From an uncultured Planctomycetaceae bacterium (GTDB lineage Bacteria; Planctomycetota; Planctomycetia; Planctomycetales; Planctomycetaceae): a stretch of DNA of 17,572 nucleotides. The stretch is from the NCBI GenBank assembly GCA_903823545.1, contig CAIJTL010001121.1, positions 1-17,572 of the forward strand, given 5' to 3'. A program made the position numbers and the translations under genes. Positions within the stretch are counted from its first letter, which is position 1. The number at the start of each line of letters is the position of its first letter. Shown here piece by piece: positions 1-7,384 of this stretch. The notes under the pieces are model-generated. The model was not told the origin of the DNA and did no database searches. It worked only from the letters and a program-made list of their open reading frames with translations.

Positions 1-2
1 AA

Positions 3-2846
3 ACAGAAAAAGCGGTCGAGGCAGCGGAAGCTTTGACTCGACAATTGCGCGAGACAATCACGTTGGAAGACTTCGTGCTGCGACTCGTGCCGAATCTCGA
101 ACGCGGTTACGTGTCGCTCGAAAGCGAACGAATGATTCTGGAAGACTCGCTCGCAGAATCGGCGGAGCAGATCGCGAAGAAACTCAACGTCGCGTCATCG
201 CCGGTGCTCGCGTATCTCGTCAACTTGATCACGCTGGAAAGCGATCCGAAGAAGTTCTCCAAGTATTCGATCGTCGCGGGGATTCCTGATCCGACGACGT
301 TGCCGAAGCCGTTCGGGCCTGTGGAATTGTTGGGCGAGAAACCGAGCAATGATGCGAAGCTTGAACTGCGAGCAGACAGTGTATTGATTAGTGAATGGTT
401 GGCTCAGGACTTGGGAATTCGTCCGGAAGATTTGAACGCCGAGAATGCAAAGCGTCCGAAGGTCCGCGTCTCGTATCACAAAGTTGGCTCGCGCGGAGAG
501 TTGCCGGAGGAAGAGAAACTGTTTGAGGTGCAAGGAGTCTTGCCGCTCAAAGGGGTGTTGGCCGGAGATCGCGGACTAACGCCGCATGTGCCGGGAATCA
601 CGGACGCGGAAACGTTCAACGACTGGGATCAGCCTTTTCCGATGAAGTTACCCGTGACCGATCGCGACGAAGATTATTGGGACCATTACAAGGCAACGCC
701 GAAAGCGTTCTTCAATCTCGACGCGGCCAAGAGTTGGTGGTCGAGCCGCTACGGCGCACAAACATCGTTGCGGCTCGCGTTGCCTGCGAGTGACGTCAGC
801 GGTGATCAAGCGGCTGCGGCGACTCAGTTCTCGGACCGGTTCGCTCGCGATTTATTGCAATCGCTGAAGCTCGAAACGCTTGGTTTAGGGGTTCAACCAA
901 CGAAGTGGTTCGGCTTGCGAGCGGCGAGCGGAACCACCGACTTCGCGGGTCTGTTCATCGGGTTCAGCTTCTTCATGATTCTGTCCGGGCTGATGTTGAT
1001 TGCGTTGCTGGTCCGACTGGGGATCGAGCGACGATCGAGCGAAGTTGGCTTGCTTGCGGCGATCGGCTTCACGCCGGATCGACTGCGACGATTGCTGTTT
1101 CGAGAATCATTTTCCGTCACATTGACCGGTGGCGTGATCGGGACTGTGGCCGCAGTTGGATACGCGGGCTTGTTGATTTACGGATTGAAGACTTGGTGGG
1201 TCGGCGCTGTCGGCACGACGTTGTTGGCTCTTTCGGTTCGCCCGCTGACGTTGGTCATTGGCTTTGTGATGACGCTCATCGCGTCTGCTGGTTCAGCGTG
1301 GTGGGCCATGCGCGGTTTGAGACAACTTTCACCGCGAGCATTGTTGGCGGGGCAGACGGAACTTGTGGAACTCGACGCGACGCAAGCAACTCGCAGACGA
1401 CGAACGAGCCGCATTGGAATCGCCTTATTATGCGTTTGTGTCCTGACAACATTGGCCGTGGTCAGCGGCACGGTTCCAGCGGCAGAAGCGTTTTCCGGTT
1501 TTTCGTGGCCAACGGTTTTGTTCTTTGTCGTTGGGATGTCCGCGTTGGTCGCGAGCCTCTGTGCGATTTCCGTGTGGTTGAGCGGAGAGCAGTTTGCTCC
1601 GGTGATCGGGTCTGGCCGCGTGGCGTTGTTGCGATTGAGCTTGAGGAATGCGACTCGTCAACGGCGACGGAGTTTATTTTCCGTTGCGTTGATCGCGAGC
1701 GCCACGTTTTTGCTGGTGGCGGTCGCAGCGGGGCGTCGTAATCCGGCGGTCGAGACTCCTGAATTGAATTCGGGCAACGGCGGCTTCTTGTTTGTGGCCG
1801 AATCAACGACTCCCTTGCTTCACGATTTGAATACGGCAGCGGGGCGAGTGAAGCTCGATCTGCGCGAGGCGAATGCAGGTGCGGGCGAACAAAAAAGCAA
1901 ATCCCCCTTCGATGCGATGACAGTCACGGCGTTTCGAGTGCAACCGGGTGAGAACGCGAGTTGTTTGAATCTGTATCAAACTCGCCTGCCGACCATACTC
2001 GGAGTGCCAGCAGACTTGATTCGCCGAGGTGGCTTCAAGTTCGCGGACACTCGTCATCCACAACCGTGGACGTTGCTGGAAACCGAGCAGCCAGACGGCG
2101 CGATTCCCGTTCTTGGCGACATGAACACGTTGATGTATTCGCTTCACAAAGGGATCGGCAGAACGATTGCGGTGCCGGACGAAACACAATCACGAGCAAC
2201 GTTACGAATCGTCGGCATGTTGGACAGCAGCATCTTTCAAGGCGTGCTGCTGATGTCTGAAGCGAACTTTCTGAAGCTGTTTCCCGATCAGGCAGGCTTC
2301 CGATACTTCCTGATCGGCGATCGGCGCTTCGAGGCTGGCGGAACGACGTTATCAATCAACGAGGCTCGCGAACTCTCCGATCGACTCGAAACAGGACTCA
2401 CGCCGTATGGTTTTGATGTCGAACCAATCGGCGATCGGTTGGCGAATTTCTTAGCTGTCCAGAACACGTACCTCAGCACGTTTCAAACGCTGGGCGGATT
2501 GGGTTTGCTCTTGGGAACAATCGGCCTCGGCACGGTCATGCTGCGAAACGTGATCGAACGGCGCAGCGAATTAGCGTTGCTCCGAGCGGTCGGCTTTCGG
2601 CCTGCTTCGATTCGTTGGCTGGTCTTGTTGGAGAACGCCATGCTATTGGCATTGGGCCTTGCTGCGGGAACCGGATCGGCCCTTTTGGCGATGTTGCCGC
2701 ACTTGTTGAGTACTGGTGCCGATGCCCCGTGGGGATCTGGCTTTGGATTGCTCGTCGGAATCTTCGCAATGGGGTTGTTATCGGCGTTCGCGTCGATGAC
2801 GGAAGCTGTTCGCTCCCCGATCGTCGCCTCACTGCGCGGCGATTAG
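3..2846 (+). CDS. FtsX-type ABC transporter permease, 5'-truncated by the window
   Basis: The reading frame is open to the left edge, so the true start lies upstream; a TTG at 33 is only the first start-like codon. About 947 residues are visible. They hold two FtsX/MacB-type membrane modules. The first begins with a hydrophobic helix near residues 314-337, is followed by the family-typical ERRSSEVGLLAAIGF stretch, and has further helices up to about residue 440. Two more helices follow at about 470-525, then a large extracytoplasmic segment (about 590-825), then a C-terminal module with ERRSELALLRAVGF and three helices ending near residue 945. A large soluble segment also precedes the first module. 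This is the layout of long permeases of the lipoprotein-export/MacB superfamily, which act in the inner membrane with an ATPase. The substrate cannot be read from the sequence. The ATPase gene follows after 77 bases on the same strand but looks like a different subfamily. Confidence 0.9.
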   Translation, partial: TEKAVEAAEALTRQLRETITLEDFVLRLVPNLERGYVSLESERMILEDSLAESAEQIAKKLNVASSPVLAYLVNLITLESDPKKFSKYSIVAGIPDPTTLPKPFGPVELLGEKPSNDAKLELRADSVLISEWLAQDLGIRPEDLNAENAKRPKVRVSYHKVGSRGELPEEEKLFEVQGVLPLKGVLAGDRGLTPHVPGITDAETFNDWDQPFPMKLPVTDRDEDYWDHYKATPKAFFNLDAAKSWWSSRYGAQTSLRLALPASDVSGDQAAAATQFSDRFARDLLQSLKLETLGLGVQPTKWFGLRAASGTTDFAGLFIGFSFFMILSGLMLIALLVRLGIERRSSEVGLLAAIGFTPDRLRRLLFRESFSVTLTGGVIGTVAAVGYAGLLIYGLKTWWVGAVGTTLLALSVRPLTLVIGFVMTLIASAGSAWWAMRGLRQLSPRALLAGQTELVELDATQATRRRRTSRIGIALLCVCVLTTLAVVSGTVPAAEAFSGFSWPTVLFFVVGMSALVASLCAISVWLSGEQFAPVIGSGRVALLRLSLRNATRQRRRSLFSVALIASATFLLVAVAAGRRNPAVETPELNSGNGGFLFVAESTTPLLHDLNTAAGRVKLDLREANAGAGEQKSKSPFDAMTVTAFRVQPGENASCLNLYQTRLPTILGVPADLIRRGGFKFADTRHPQPWTLLETEQPDGAIPVLGDMNTLMYSLHKGIGRTIAVPDETQSRATLRIVGMLDSSIFQGVLLMSEANFLKLFPDQAGFRYFLIGDRRFEAGGTTLSINEARELSDRLETGLTPYGFDVEPIGDRLANFLAVQNTYLSTFQTLGGLGLLLGTIGLGTVMLRNVIERRSELALLRAVGFRPASIRWLVLLENAMLLALGLAAGTGSALLAMLPHLLSTGADAPWGSGFGLLVGIFAMGLLSAFASMTEAVRSPIVASLRGD

Positions 2847-2860
2847 GTTTTGTCATAGCC

Positions 2861-2914
2861 GCTAGCTGCCAGCTAGTGAGTGTTTTCAATTCGGCTGGCT
2901 AGCTGGCAGCTTGC
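2861..2914. repeat. Inverted repeat between the permease and ATPase genes
   Basis: Left arm 2861-2876 (GCTAGCTGCCAGCTAG) and right arm 2899-2914 are complementary over 16 bases with one mismatch, separated by 22 bases. Each arm is itself partly palindromic around CAGCTAG/CTAGCTGG. It fills almost the whole 77-base gap, so a transcript through both genes would carry a strong hairpin just before the ATPase start. There is no T-run, so it is not a classical terminator. It looks like a dispersed intergenic repeat, but only one copy is visible here. Confidence 0.75.
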
Positions 2915-2923
2915 CACTACGGA

Positions 2924-3880
2924 ATGCATCGAATGACCGCCACTCCTGCCATCGAAGTCGAACATCTCACGCACGCTTATGCCGAGCGAACGGCATTGAA
3001 CGATGTGAGCTTCTCGATTCGACGAGGTGAGATATTCGGTCTGCTCGGCCCAAACGGCGGCGGCAAGACAACGTTGTTTCGAGTCTTATCAACGCTCTTG
3101 CCAGTGCAGTCAGGATTGGTTCGAGTGTTGGGGATGAATGCGAACGACTCGGCATCGCAGATTCGGCAGCGGATCGGCGTGACGTTTCAGGCACCAAGCC
3201 TCGATCGACGTCTTACCGTGCGAGAGAACTTGGTCCATCAAGGTCATCTCTACGGCTTGCACGGCAGCGTGTTGAAGGAACGGATCGAAAATCGTTTGTC
3301 CCGTTTGGGGCTCAGCGATCGAATGCACGCTCGCGTTGATTCGCTTTCTGGCGGGTTGCAACGTCGCGCGGAGATCGCCAAGGGAATGTTGCACGATCCG
3401 GAGTTGCTGCTGCTGGATGAACCAAGCACGGGCCTCGACCCCGGGGCACGTCACGATCTGTGGCGTTACTTGCAACAACTTCGCGATGAATCGGGCGTGA
3501 CTGTTGTCGTCACAACACATTTGATGGAAGAGGCCGAGAAGTGCGACCGGCTCGGCCTGCTGGATCATGGCCAGTTGATCGCGCTGGGAAGTCCGTCCGA
3601 ACTGCGATCGGAAATCGGCGGCGACTGTCTGACAATCATCGCCGCAGAGCCAGACAAGTTGGCTCATCAGATCCGTCACCGCTTTGCTGTCGAGTCTCGC
3701 GCGTTCGGCAACACGCTGCGTATCGAGCGAACTCGCGGCCACGAACTGCTCCGCGAATTGGTCGACGCATTCCCCGATCAAATCACATCCGTGTCACTCG
3801 GCAAGCCATCGCTTGAAGACGTCTTCATCGCTAAAACCGGCCACCGCTTTTGGGAGGCCGATAAGACAGACACGAAGTAG
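2924..3880 (+). CDS. ABC transporter ATP-binding protein (DrrA/CcmA-like)
   Basis: Cytoplasmic ATPase of 318 residues. It has a Walker A motif GPNGGGKTT at residues 42-50, Q-loop Gln89, signature LSGGLQRR at 141-148, Walker B LLLLDEP at 161-167 followed by the D-loop (STGLDP), and the switch His199. The third Walker A position before Lys is Gly rather than the common Ala/Ser, which is tolerated. The extension beyond about residue 225 and overall length match DrrA/CcmA/NodI-type ATPases, which normally drive ABC-2 permeases. FtsX-type permeases usually use a shorter LolD/MacB-type ATPase of about 230 residues. The start at 2924 has no strong ribosome site; ATG 2933 is a possible alternative. 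It sits 77 bases behind an FtsX-type permease and is the last gene of this strand block. The ATPase call is certain; the permease partner is not. Confidence 0.95.
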   Translation: MHRMTATPAIEVEHLTHAYAERTALNDVSFSIRRGEIFGLLGPNGGGKTTLFRVLSTLLPVQSGLVRVLGMNANDSASQIRQRIGVTFQAPSLDRRLTVRENLVHQGHLYGLHGSVLKERIENRLSRLGLSDRMHARVDSLSGGLQRRAEIAKGMLHDPELLLLDEPSTGLDPGARHDLWRYLQQLRDESGVTVVVTTHLMEEAEKCDRLGLLDHGQLIALGSPSELRSEIGGDCLTIIAAEPDKLAHQIRHRFAVESRAFGNTLRIERTRGHELLRELVDAFPDQITSVSLGKPSLEDVFIAKTGHRFWEADKTDTK

Positions 3881-3930
3881 CTGCGTCAAATCGGCTCGCT
3901 TGTACCGCAATTCAAAATGTATACGACACC

Positions 3931-3951
3931 AACAAGTACCGGACTTGTTTT
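3931..3951 (+). terminator. Possible weak terminator after the ABC ATPase gene
   Basis: AACAAGT (3931-3937) pairs perfectly with ACTTGTT (3943-3949) around a 5-base loop, and the right arm runs into a short T-stretch. The stem is only 7 bp and AT-rich, so this is a modest candidate. An overlapping 6-bp alternative stem (CGGACT 3940-3945 with AGTCCG 3958-3963) also exists. Confidence 0.35.
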
Positions 3952-4028
3952 AGATTGAGTCCGTCATATTTGAGGTCTTCATCCGCAGGAAAAATCGACT
4001 CTCCACCATTTGTGTTGAAAGTCGAACA

Positions 4029-4112
4029 TTTCCCGCAGAGGCGCTGAGTTCGCGGAGAAAGCATCACTTCTGTGCTCTTCAAACTCTGCGGCCCCTGCGC
4101 CTCTGCGGGAAA
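4029..4112. repeat. Perfect 16-bp inverted repeat (CGCAGAGGCGC type)
   Basis: The left arm TTTCCCGCAGAGGCGC (4029-4044) is exactly complementary to the right arm 4097-4112, with 52 bases between them. The spacer adds partial pairings (CGCGGAG near 4052 with CTCTGCGG near 4084). Phrases like CTCTGCGCCTCTGCG are frequent dispersed intergenic sequences in planctomycetes and several other phyla as I recall, so this is probably one copy of such an element. The gap lies between convergent genes. Confidence 0.75.
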
Positions 4113-4236
4113 CCTTTTGGCAAATAACTTATTCCAACACAGATTGCGGAGAGCTGAAAACTCGAATCACCTGCCGATGGCAAAGCCGATCTGCGGATGA
4201 AGACAGACCAGACTTTACCTTCTTCCTTCTCCGCGT

Positions 4237-4301
4237 ATTCCGTGCGATCCGTCTCCAATATCTTCGGGCAGACTGAGTATTGGACACGGAAGTCACGGAA
4301 A
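4237..4301. repeat. Imperfect inverted repeat (TTCCGTG type)
   Basis: Left arm 4237-4260 and right arm 4278-4301 are complementary at 19 of 24 positions, with a 17-base spacer. Both arms contain the CACGGAA/TTCCGTG word, and the right arm carries it twice in tandem-like form (ACACGGAAGTCACGGAA). It directly abuts the terminator of the leftward HEAT-repeat gene. It resembles a second kind of dispersed intergenic repeat; no other copy is visible in the window. Confidence 0.55.
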
Positions 4302-4338
4302 CGAAAAAGGGACTGGATTCCAGCGGATTCCAGTCCCC
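4302..4338 (-). terminator. Intrinsic terminator of the HEAT-repeat gene
   Basis: Read on the minus strand, a 9-bp perfect stem (GGGACTGGA/TCCAGTCCC, 4329-4337 with 4309-4317) with an 11-base loop is followed at once by TTTTTCG. It starts about 28 bases after the stop codon of the leftward gene. The loop and right half form a direct repeat of GGATTCCAG. This is the best-formed terminator in the window. Confidence 0.8.
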
Positions 4339-4365
4339 GTAAATGATCATCAGCAAAGCACTGCA

Positions 4366-6495
4366 CTACTTCGGCATCGGTAGCACAATGAGTGCGTTCT
4401 CGGCGAACGTTGCTTCGCCGGTTTTGCCGTTGATGCTGTACTTGATCTTCAATTGCTTCACGGTGCTCGGAGCGGGATCGCCGCCGAAGCTGGCGTTGTA
4501 GGACTCCGCTGCCAAGGTGATCAGCGGCAAGTCAGCAACCTGCTTTTGCACGATCGCGGTGACGTCCTTTTGAGTCGCTCCTGAACCGTATTCGGCTTTG
4601 ATGATTTCGACTTTGACTTTTTCAAAGCCCGCTTTGCTCAGTTGTTCGCTGACGTTGATTCCCTTGGCTCCGAGTTTTTGAGCAACGAGCAATGTTGTTT
4701 GCGTCGCGTCTTCTTTGAGTTCAGGAACCTTCATCAGCTTGATGGCGAACTTAAGAGTCTCGACGCTCGGCTGAATGCGGCAGACATCCAGGACCAGCTT
4801 TTGTTCGGCAGGCTCTTTGCAGAGGTCGAACGCCTTTTGGCACATCTCCGCACGATCTGCGTCTGGCATGACGAAAGGACGGCGAGCGAGGCTGATGTAA
4901 CCTTTGAGGCCACGGCTTTTGAACTGAGCAGGGCCGGTCTTGGCGAGATCGAGCAGCACCGGAGCGGCATCGAGACTGGCCCATTTGCCGAGGACTCGGC
5001 TGCCTGCGTCTTGAAGCTGTGGGCTGGTCCCTTTCGCGGCGGCAGCGAGAGTCTTCAATGCTCTTTCGCCACCGACATCACCCAAGATTTCGAGCAACAA
5101 AACCTTTGACGCGGCAGGAGCTTTATCAAGTGCGGCGGACAGTTCTGCAGCGCACGCTTCGCGGTCTGGCATCCGTACGCTCGCCGTCTTCAATGCCTGC
5201 TGAGCGGCTGCTCCATCGTCTGCGTTTTTAGGAGCGGTGGCTTGAGAGATCAGCACACCGAGGTTCTTGAGTGTGACGGTCTCGCCCAAAGCAACGAGTG
5301 CCGCACCACGAATCTTGCTGTCACTGCTTTCCAATGCCTTGATGAGCGCGGGTGTCGCTTCAATGCGGCGCTGGCCGACCAGTTCAATCAACAGCAGGTA
5401 ACTTTTGCCCTTGGCTTTCGGCAGCATGACACCGATCTCGGCATTCACTTTGTCGCCAGGAAGATCAGCAAGCGTGGCCTTTGCCGCGAGTGCCAAGTCT
5501 TCGTCAGAATCGACAGCCGTTTCGAGCAGAGCGTTCAATGATGACGCGTCACCGACTTGGCTGAGCGATTTGATCGCGGCCAAGCGAACTGGTTTTTGTC
5601 CAGTCGTCGCGGCTTTCGAGATGGCAGACACGACAACCGTTTCAGGACGGTCGGCCATCGCCAGGATGATTAACGCCGCTCGATCCGGTGCGGCCGAATC
5701 CAATTCGGATGCGAGAGCCTTATCGACTTCATTGCCTGGGAATTCACGAGCGACGAAGAGCCCCACTTCAAACAGCTTGCGATCCTTCGATCGGAGTTGT
5801 TCGACCAACAAGGGAATTCCTTCTTTGCCACGAGCGAGGATCGCACCGCGAGTCGCTTCGACGATGCGTTGCTTCGGGAGTTCTGTTTTGCGGACTTCGT
5901 CGTACAACGCGACCGCGTCAGCCGACTTTCCGTCTGCGTGCATCCGTTCCGCCGCCAAGACACAACCTTCTGCAATCGCCGAGCGAACTTTGGCCGAAGC
6001 GTTCGCGAGTCCCGGTCGCAGCACCTTCACAGCCGCTTCGTTACCGACTCGACCGAGTGCAACGGCCGCAGCAGCAGCGACATCTTCGTTCTTGTCGCTG
6101 AGTCGCTTTGTCAGCACTTCCACCGAACCGGCATCGCGTCGCACGCCGATCGAGTTCAGAACGCCGATCAACAGGTTTCCTTCGAGCGATTCTGATGCCT
6201 TGCGTAACGCTTCGTCCGGTGCCGCGCCTGGAATCGCTTCGAGTGCGATGCGGGACCACGAGGCCAATTGCGGATCAGTTAACAGCTTCGCGAGATCGCC
6301 GACACATTCGCTCGACCCGTCGATCGCCAGCTTCTTGCAAGCAATCGCCTTCTCACCGGGAGGCGCCTCCGATCGCAGAATCGCGATCTGCTCCTTTTCT
6401 TTTTCCGGCGAGATCTTGAAACCGTCTGCCGCGCGAGCGGACGCGGTCGCCGCAACAATCAAAACTGCAAAAATCACAAATCGGCGCATCAGCAT
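4366..6495 (-). CDS. Secreted HEAT-repeat protein with DUF3395-like C-terminal domain
   Basis: 709 residues. The N-terminus MLMRRFVIFAVLIVAATASA is a Sec-type signal peptide with a likely cut near residues 22-23 (ARA-A), so the protein acts outside the cytoplasm. From about residue 60 to 600 it is built of alpha-helical HEAT-like units; the clearest reads DKNEDVAAAAAVALGRVG, and others contain SKIRGAALVALGE. Such repeats form curved scaffolds for protein binding. Residues about 627-709 form a different, beta-rich end with AEYG, a DVT step, FGGDPAP, LKIKYSINGK and a final LIVLP. This pattern resembles the C-terminal domain of DnaJC11-like proteins (DUF3395). The start has AGGA seven bases upstream on the minus strand. 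A terminator follows the stop. The HEAT and secretion calls are firm; the C-terminal assignment is from memory of the family pattern. Confidence 0.9.
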   Translation of the reverse strand: MLMRRFVIFAVLIVAATASARAADGFKISPEKEKEQIAILRSEAPPGEKAIACKKLAIDGSSECVGDLAKLLTDPQLASWSRIALEAIPGAAPDEALRKASESLEGNLLIGVLNSIGVRRDAGSVEVLTKRLSDKNEDVAAAAAVALGRVGNEAAVKVLRPGLANASAKVRSAIAEGCVLAAERMHADGKSADAVALYDEVRKTELPKQRIVEATRGAILARGKEGIPLLVEQLRSKDRKLFEVGLFVAREFPGNEVDKALASELDSAAPDRAALIILAMADRPETVVVSAISKAATTGQKPVRLAAIKSLSQVGDASSLNALLETAVDSDEDLALAAKATLADLPGDKVNAEIGVMLPKAKGKSYLLLIELVGQRRIEATPALIKALESSDSKIRGAALVALGETVTLKNLGVLISQATAPKNADDGAAAQQALKTASVRMPDREACAAELSAALDKAPAASKVLLLEILGDVGGERALKTLAAAAKGTSPQLQDAGSRVLGKWASLDAAPVLLDLAKTGPAQFKSRGLKGYISLARRPFVMPDADRAEMCQKAFDLCKEPAEQKLVLDVCRIQPSVETLKFAIKLMKVPELKEDATQTTLLVAQKLGAKGINVSEQLSKAGFEKVKVEIIKAEYGSGATQKDVTAIVQKQVADLPLITLAAESYNASFGGDPAPSTVKQLKIKYSINGKTGEATFAENALIVLPMPK

Positions 6496-6669
6496 GATGA
6501 AGTCCTATGTTGGGCAAGAATCAACGGCTCGTCGAAAGGGAGCGGAGCATATCTCCGAGGATTTGCTCATTCCACCGAAACCGTCTTGATCCCTAACCGG
6601 GTTCTAAAGCAAAGTACCGTTCAAATAATGATCCAAAAAAACGCCAACAAACAGAGGAGCGATGTTGTC

Positions 6670-6903
6670 ATGGCAAAATCATCCGCCACAACGAAACCGT
6701 CCCTGCGTAAGAACATCGCGAACGCAAAAAATAGCGAGGCAACGCCGATGTTGGCTCGGCCTCCCAAAACGCCGCTAACGCGGAAAGGGATGACACCGCA
6801 AAAGTTGTTCGAGGCTGCCGGAAGCATCTCCGTCAAAATGTTGGATGAGATGGAAAAGGCAATCAATGAAAGCTGCGGAAGGGTCGAGCCTCATGGCGAA
6901 TAG
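6670..6903 (+). CDS. Putative antitoxin of the VapBC-type pair
   Basis: 77 residues if started at ATG 6670, which has GAGGAG about 10 bases upstream; an in-frame ATG at 6628 lacks such a site. The first ~40 residues are rich in Lys and Arg with many Ser, Thr and Pro, and look disordered. The C-terminal part carries LFEAAGSISVKMLDEMEKAI (45-65) and ESCGRVE. This resembles the AGSIS...M...IE.GCE tail I recall from antitoxins encoded before PIN toxins, where it would bind the toxin. No ribbon-helix-helix or AbrB DNA-binding domain is obvious. The stop overlaps the toxin start by 11 bases, so the two genes are translationally coupled. The assignment rests mainly on that arrangement and the tail motif. 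Confidence 0.7.
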   Translation: MAKSSATTKPSLRKNIANAKNSEATPMLARPPKTPLTRKGMTPQKLFEAAGSISVKMLDEMEKAINESCGRVEPHGE

Positions 6904-7291
6904 TATGTTGCTCGACACCAACATCGTGATCGCAGTACTTCGCCAAGAAACTCAGGTTCGGGAAACATTGGCCGCGTTCGATCACATTTTTCTCCCAGCG
7001 ATCGTCGTTGGCGAATTACTTTACGGTGCTCACAACGCTCAACACCCCAACAAAGAGATGGCGAAAGTTGAGTCGTTCCTCACAAGTTTGGATGAGTCCG
7101 CAATTCTTCCTTGTGACCACGCCACAGCTCAGGTTTATGGTTGGCTAAAGCACCAGCGATCAAAGTTCGGCCGACCGATTCCTGAAAATGATCTGTGGAT
7201 TGCCGCCCTCGCATACCAGTACGGTTTGCCACTGGCCACTCGCGACGCACACTTCCAAACGATCGACGAAGTTGAAGTCAAAAGCTTTTAG
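6893..7291 (+). CDS. vapC: PIN-domain toxin ribonuclease, VapC family
   Basis: 132 residues from ATG 6893, chosen because GGAAGGG lies nine bases upstream; ATG 6905 gives a 128-residue form without a ribosome site. The four acidic PIN residues are present: Asp8 (MLLDTN), Glu41 (VVGELLYG), Asp100 (ENDLWIAA) and Asp118 (TRDAHF). VapC toxins are Mg-dependent endoribonucleases that cut tRNA or rRNA and are held inactive by the antitoxin encoded just upstream, with which this gene overlaps. Length is normal for the family. The pair sits between a divergent and a convergent neighbour and has its own hairpin downstream, so it is an independent transcription unit. The RNA target cannot be read from the sequence. 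Confidence 0.93.
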   Translation: MANSMLLDTNIVIAVLRQETQVRETLAAFDHIFLPAIVVGELLYGAHNAQHPNKEMAKVESFLTSLDESAILPCDHATAQVYGWLKHQRSKFGRPIPENDLWIAALAYQYGLPLATRDAHFQTIDEVEVKSF

Positions 7292-7312
7292 ACGAGCGGC
7301 GGAAACAACTTC

Positions 7313-7361
7313 TTGGTCGCCGAAGTTGTGAGAGTTTCAGTCTCACCACTTCAGCGACCAA
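7313..7361. terminator. Strong hairpin between convergent vapC and oxidoreductase genes
   Basis: Arms 7313-7333 and 7341-7361 are complementary at 19 of 21 positions with a 7-base loop (GTTTCAG). The hairpin lies between two convergent stops (7291 and 7385) and could end transcription from both sides. Neither side has a clear T-run, so a dispersed repeat or rho-dependent/RNA-stability role is equally possible. A short direct repeat (TTTAAGCCGCC and TTAAAGCCGCC) follows at 7366-7395. Confidence 0.5.
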
Positions 7362-7384
7362 TCAACTTTAAGCCGCCTTTCGAC

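Noticed and set aside
905..1741. 278-codon frame overlapping the permease on the same strand
   Set aside because: It is in another frame of the FtsX-type permease. Its product is rich in Arg, Cys and Trp without hydrophobic helices, typical of an out-of-frame reading.
3110..3781. 223-codon minus-strand frame across the ABC ATPase gene
   Set aside because: Antisense to a gene with complete Walker A, signature, Walker B and switch motifs.
5405..6589. 394-codon frame on the plus strand
   Set aside because: It lies antisense to the secreted HEAT-repeat gene, which has a signal peptide and clear repeat units. The product is Ser/Ala/Arg-rich with no motif, as expected of a shadow frame.
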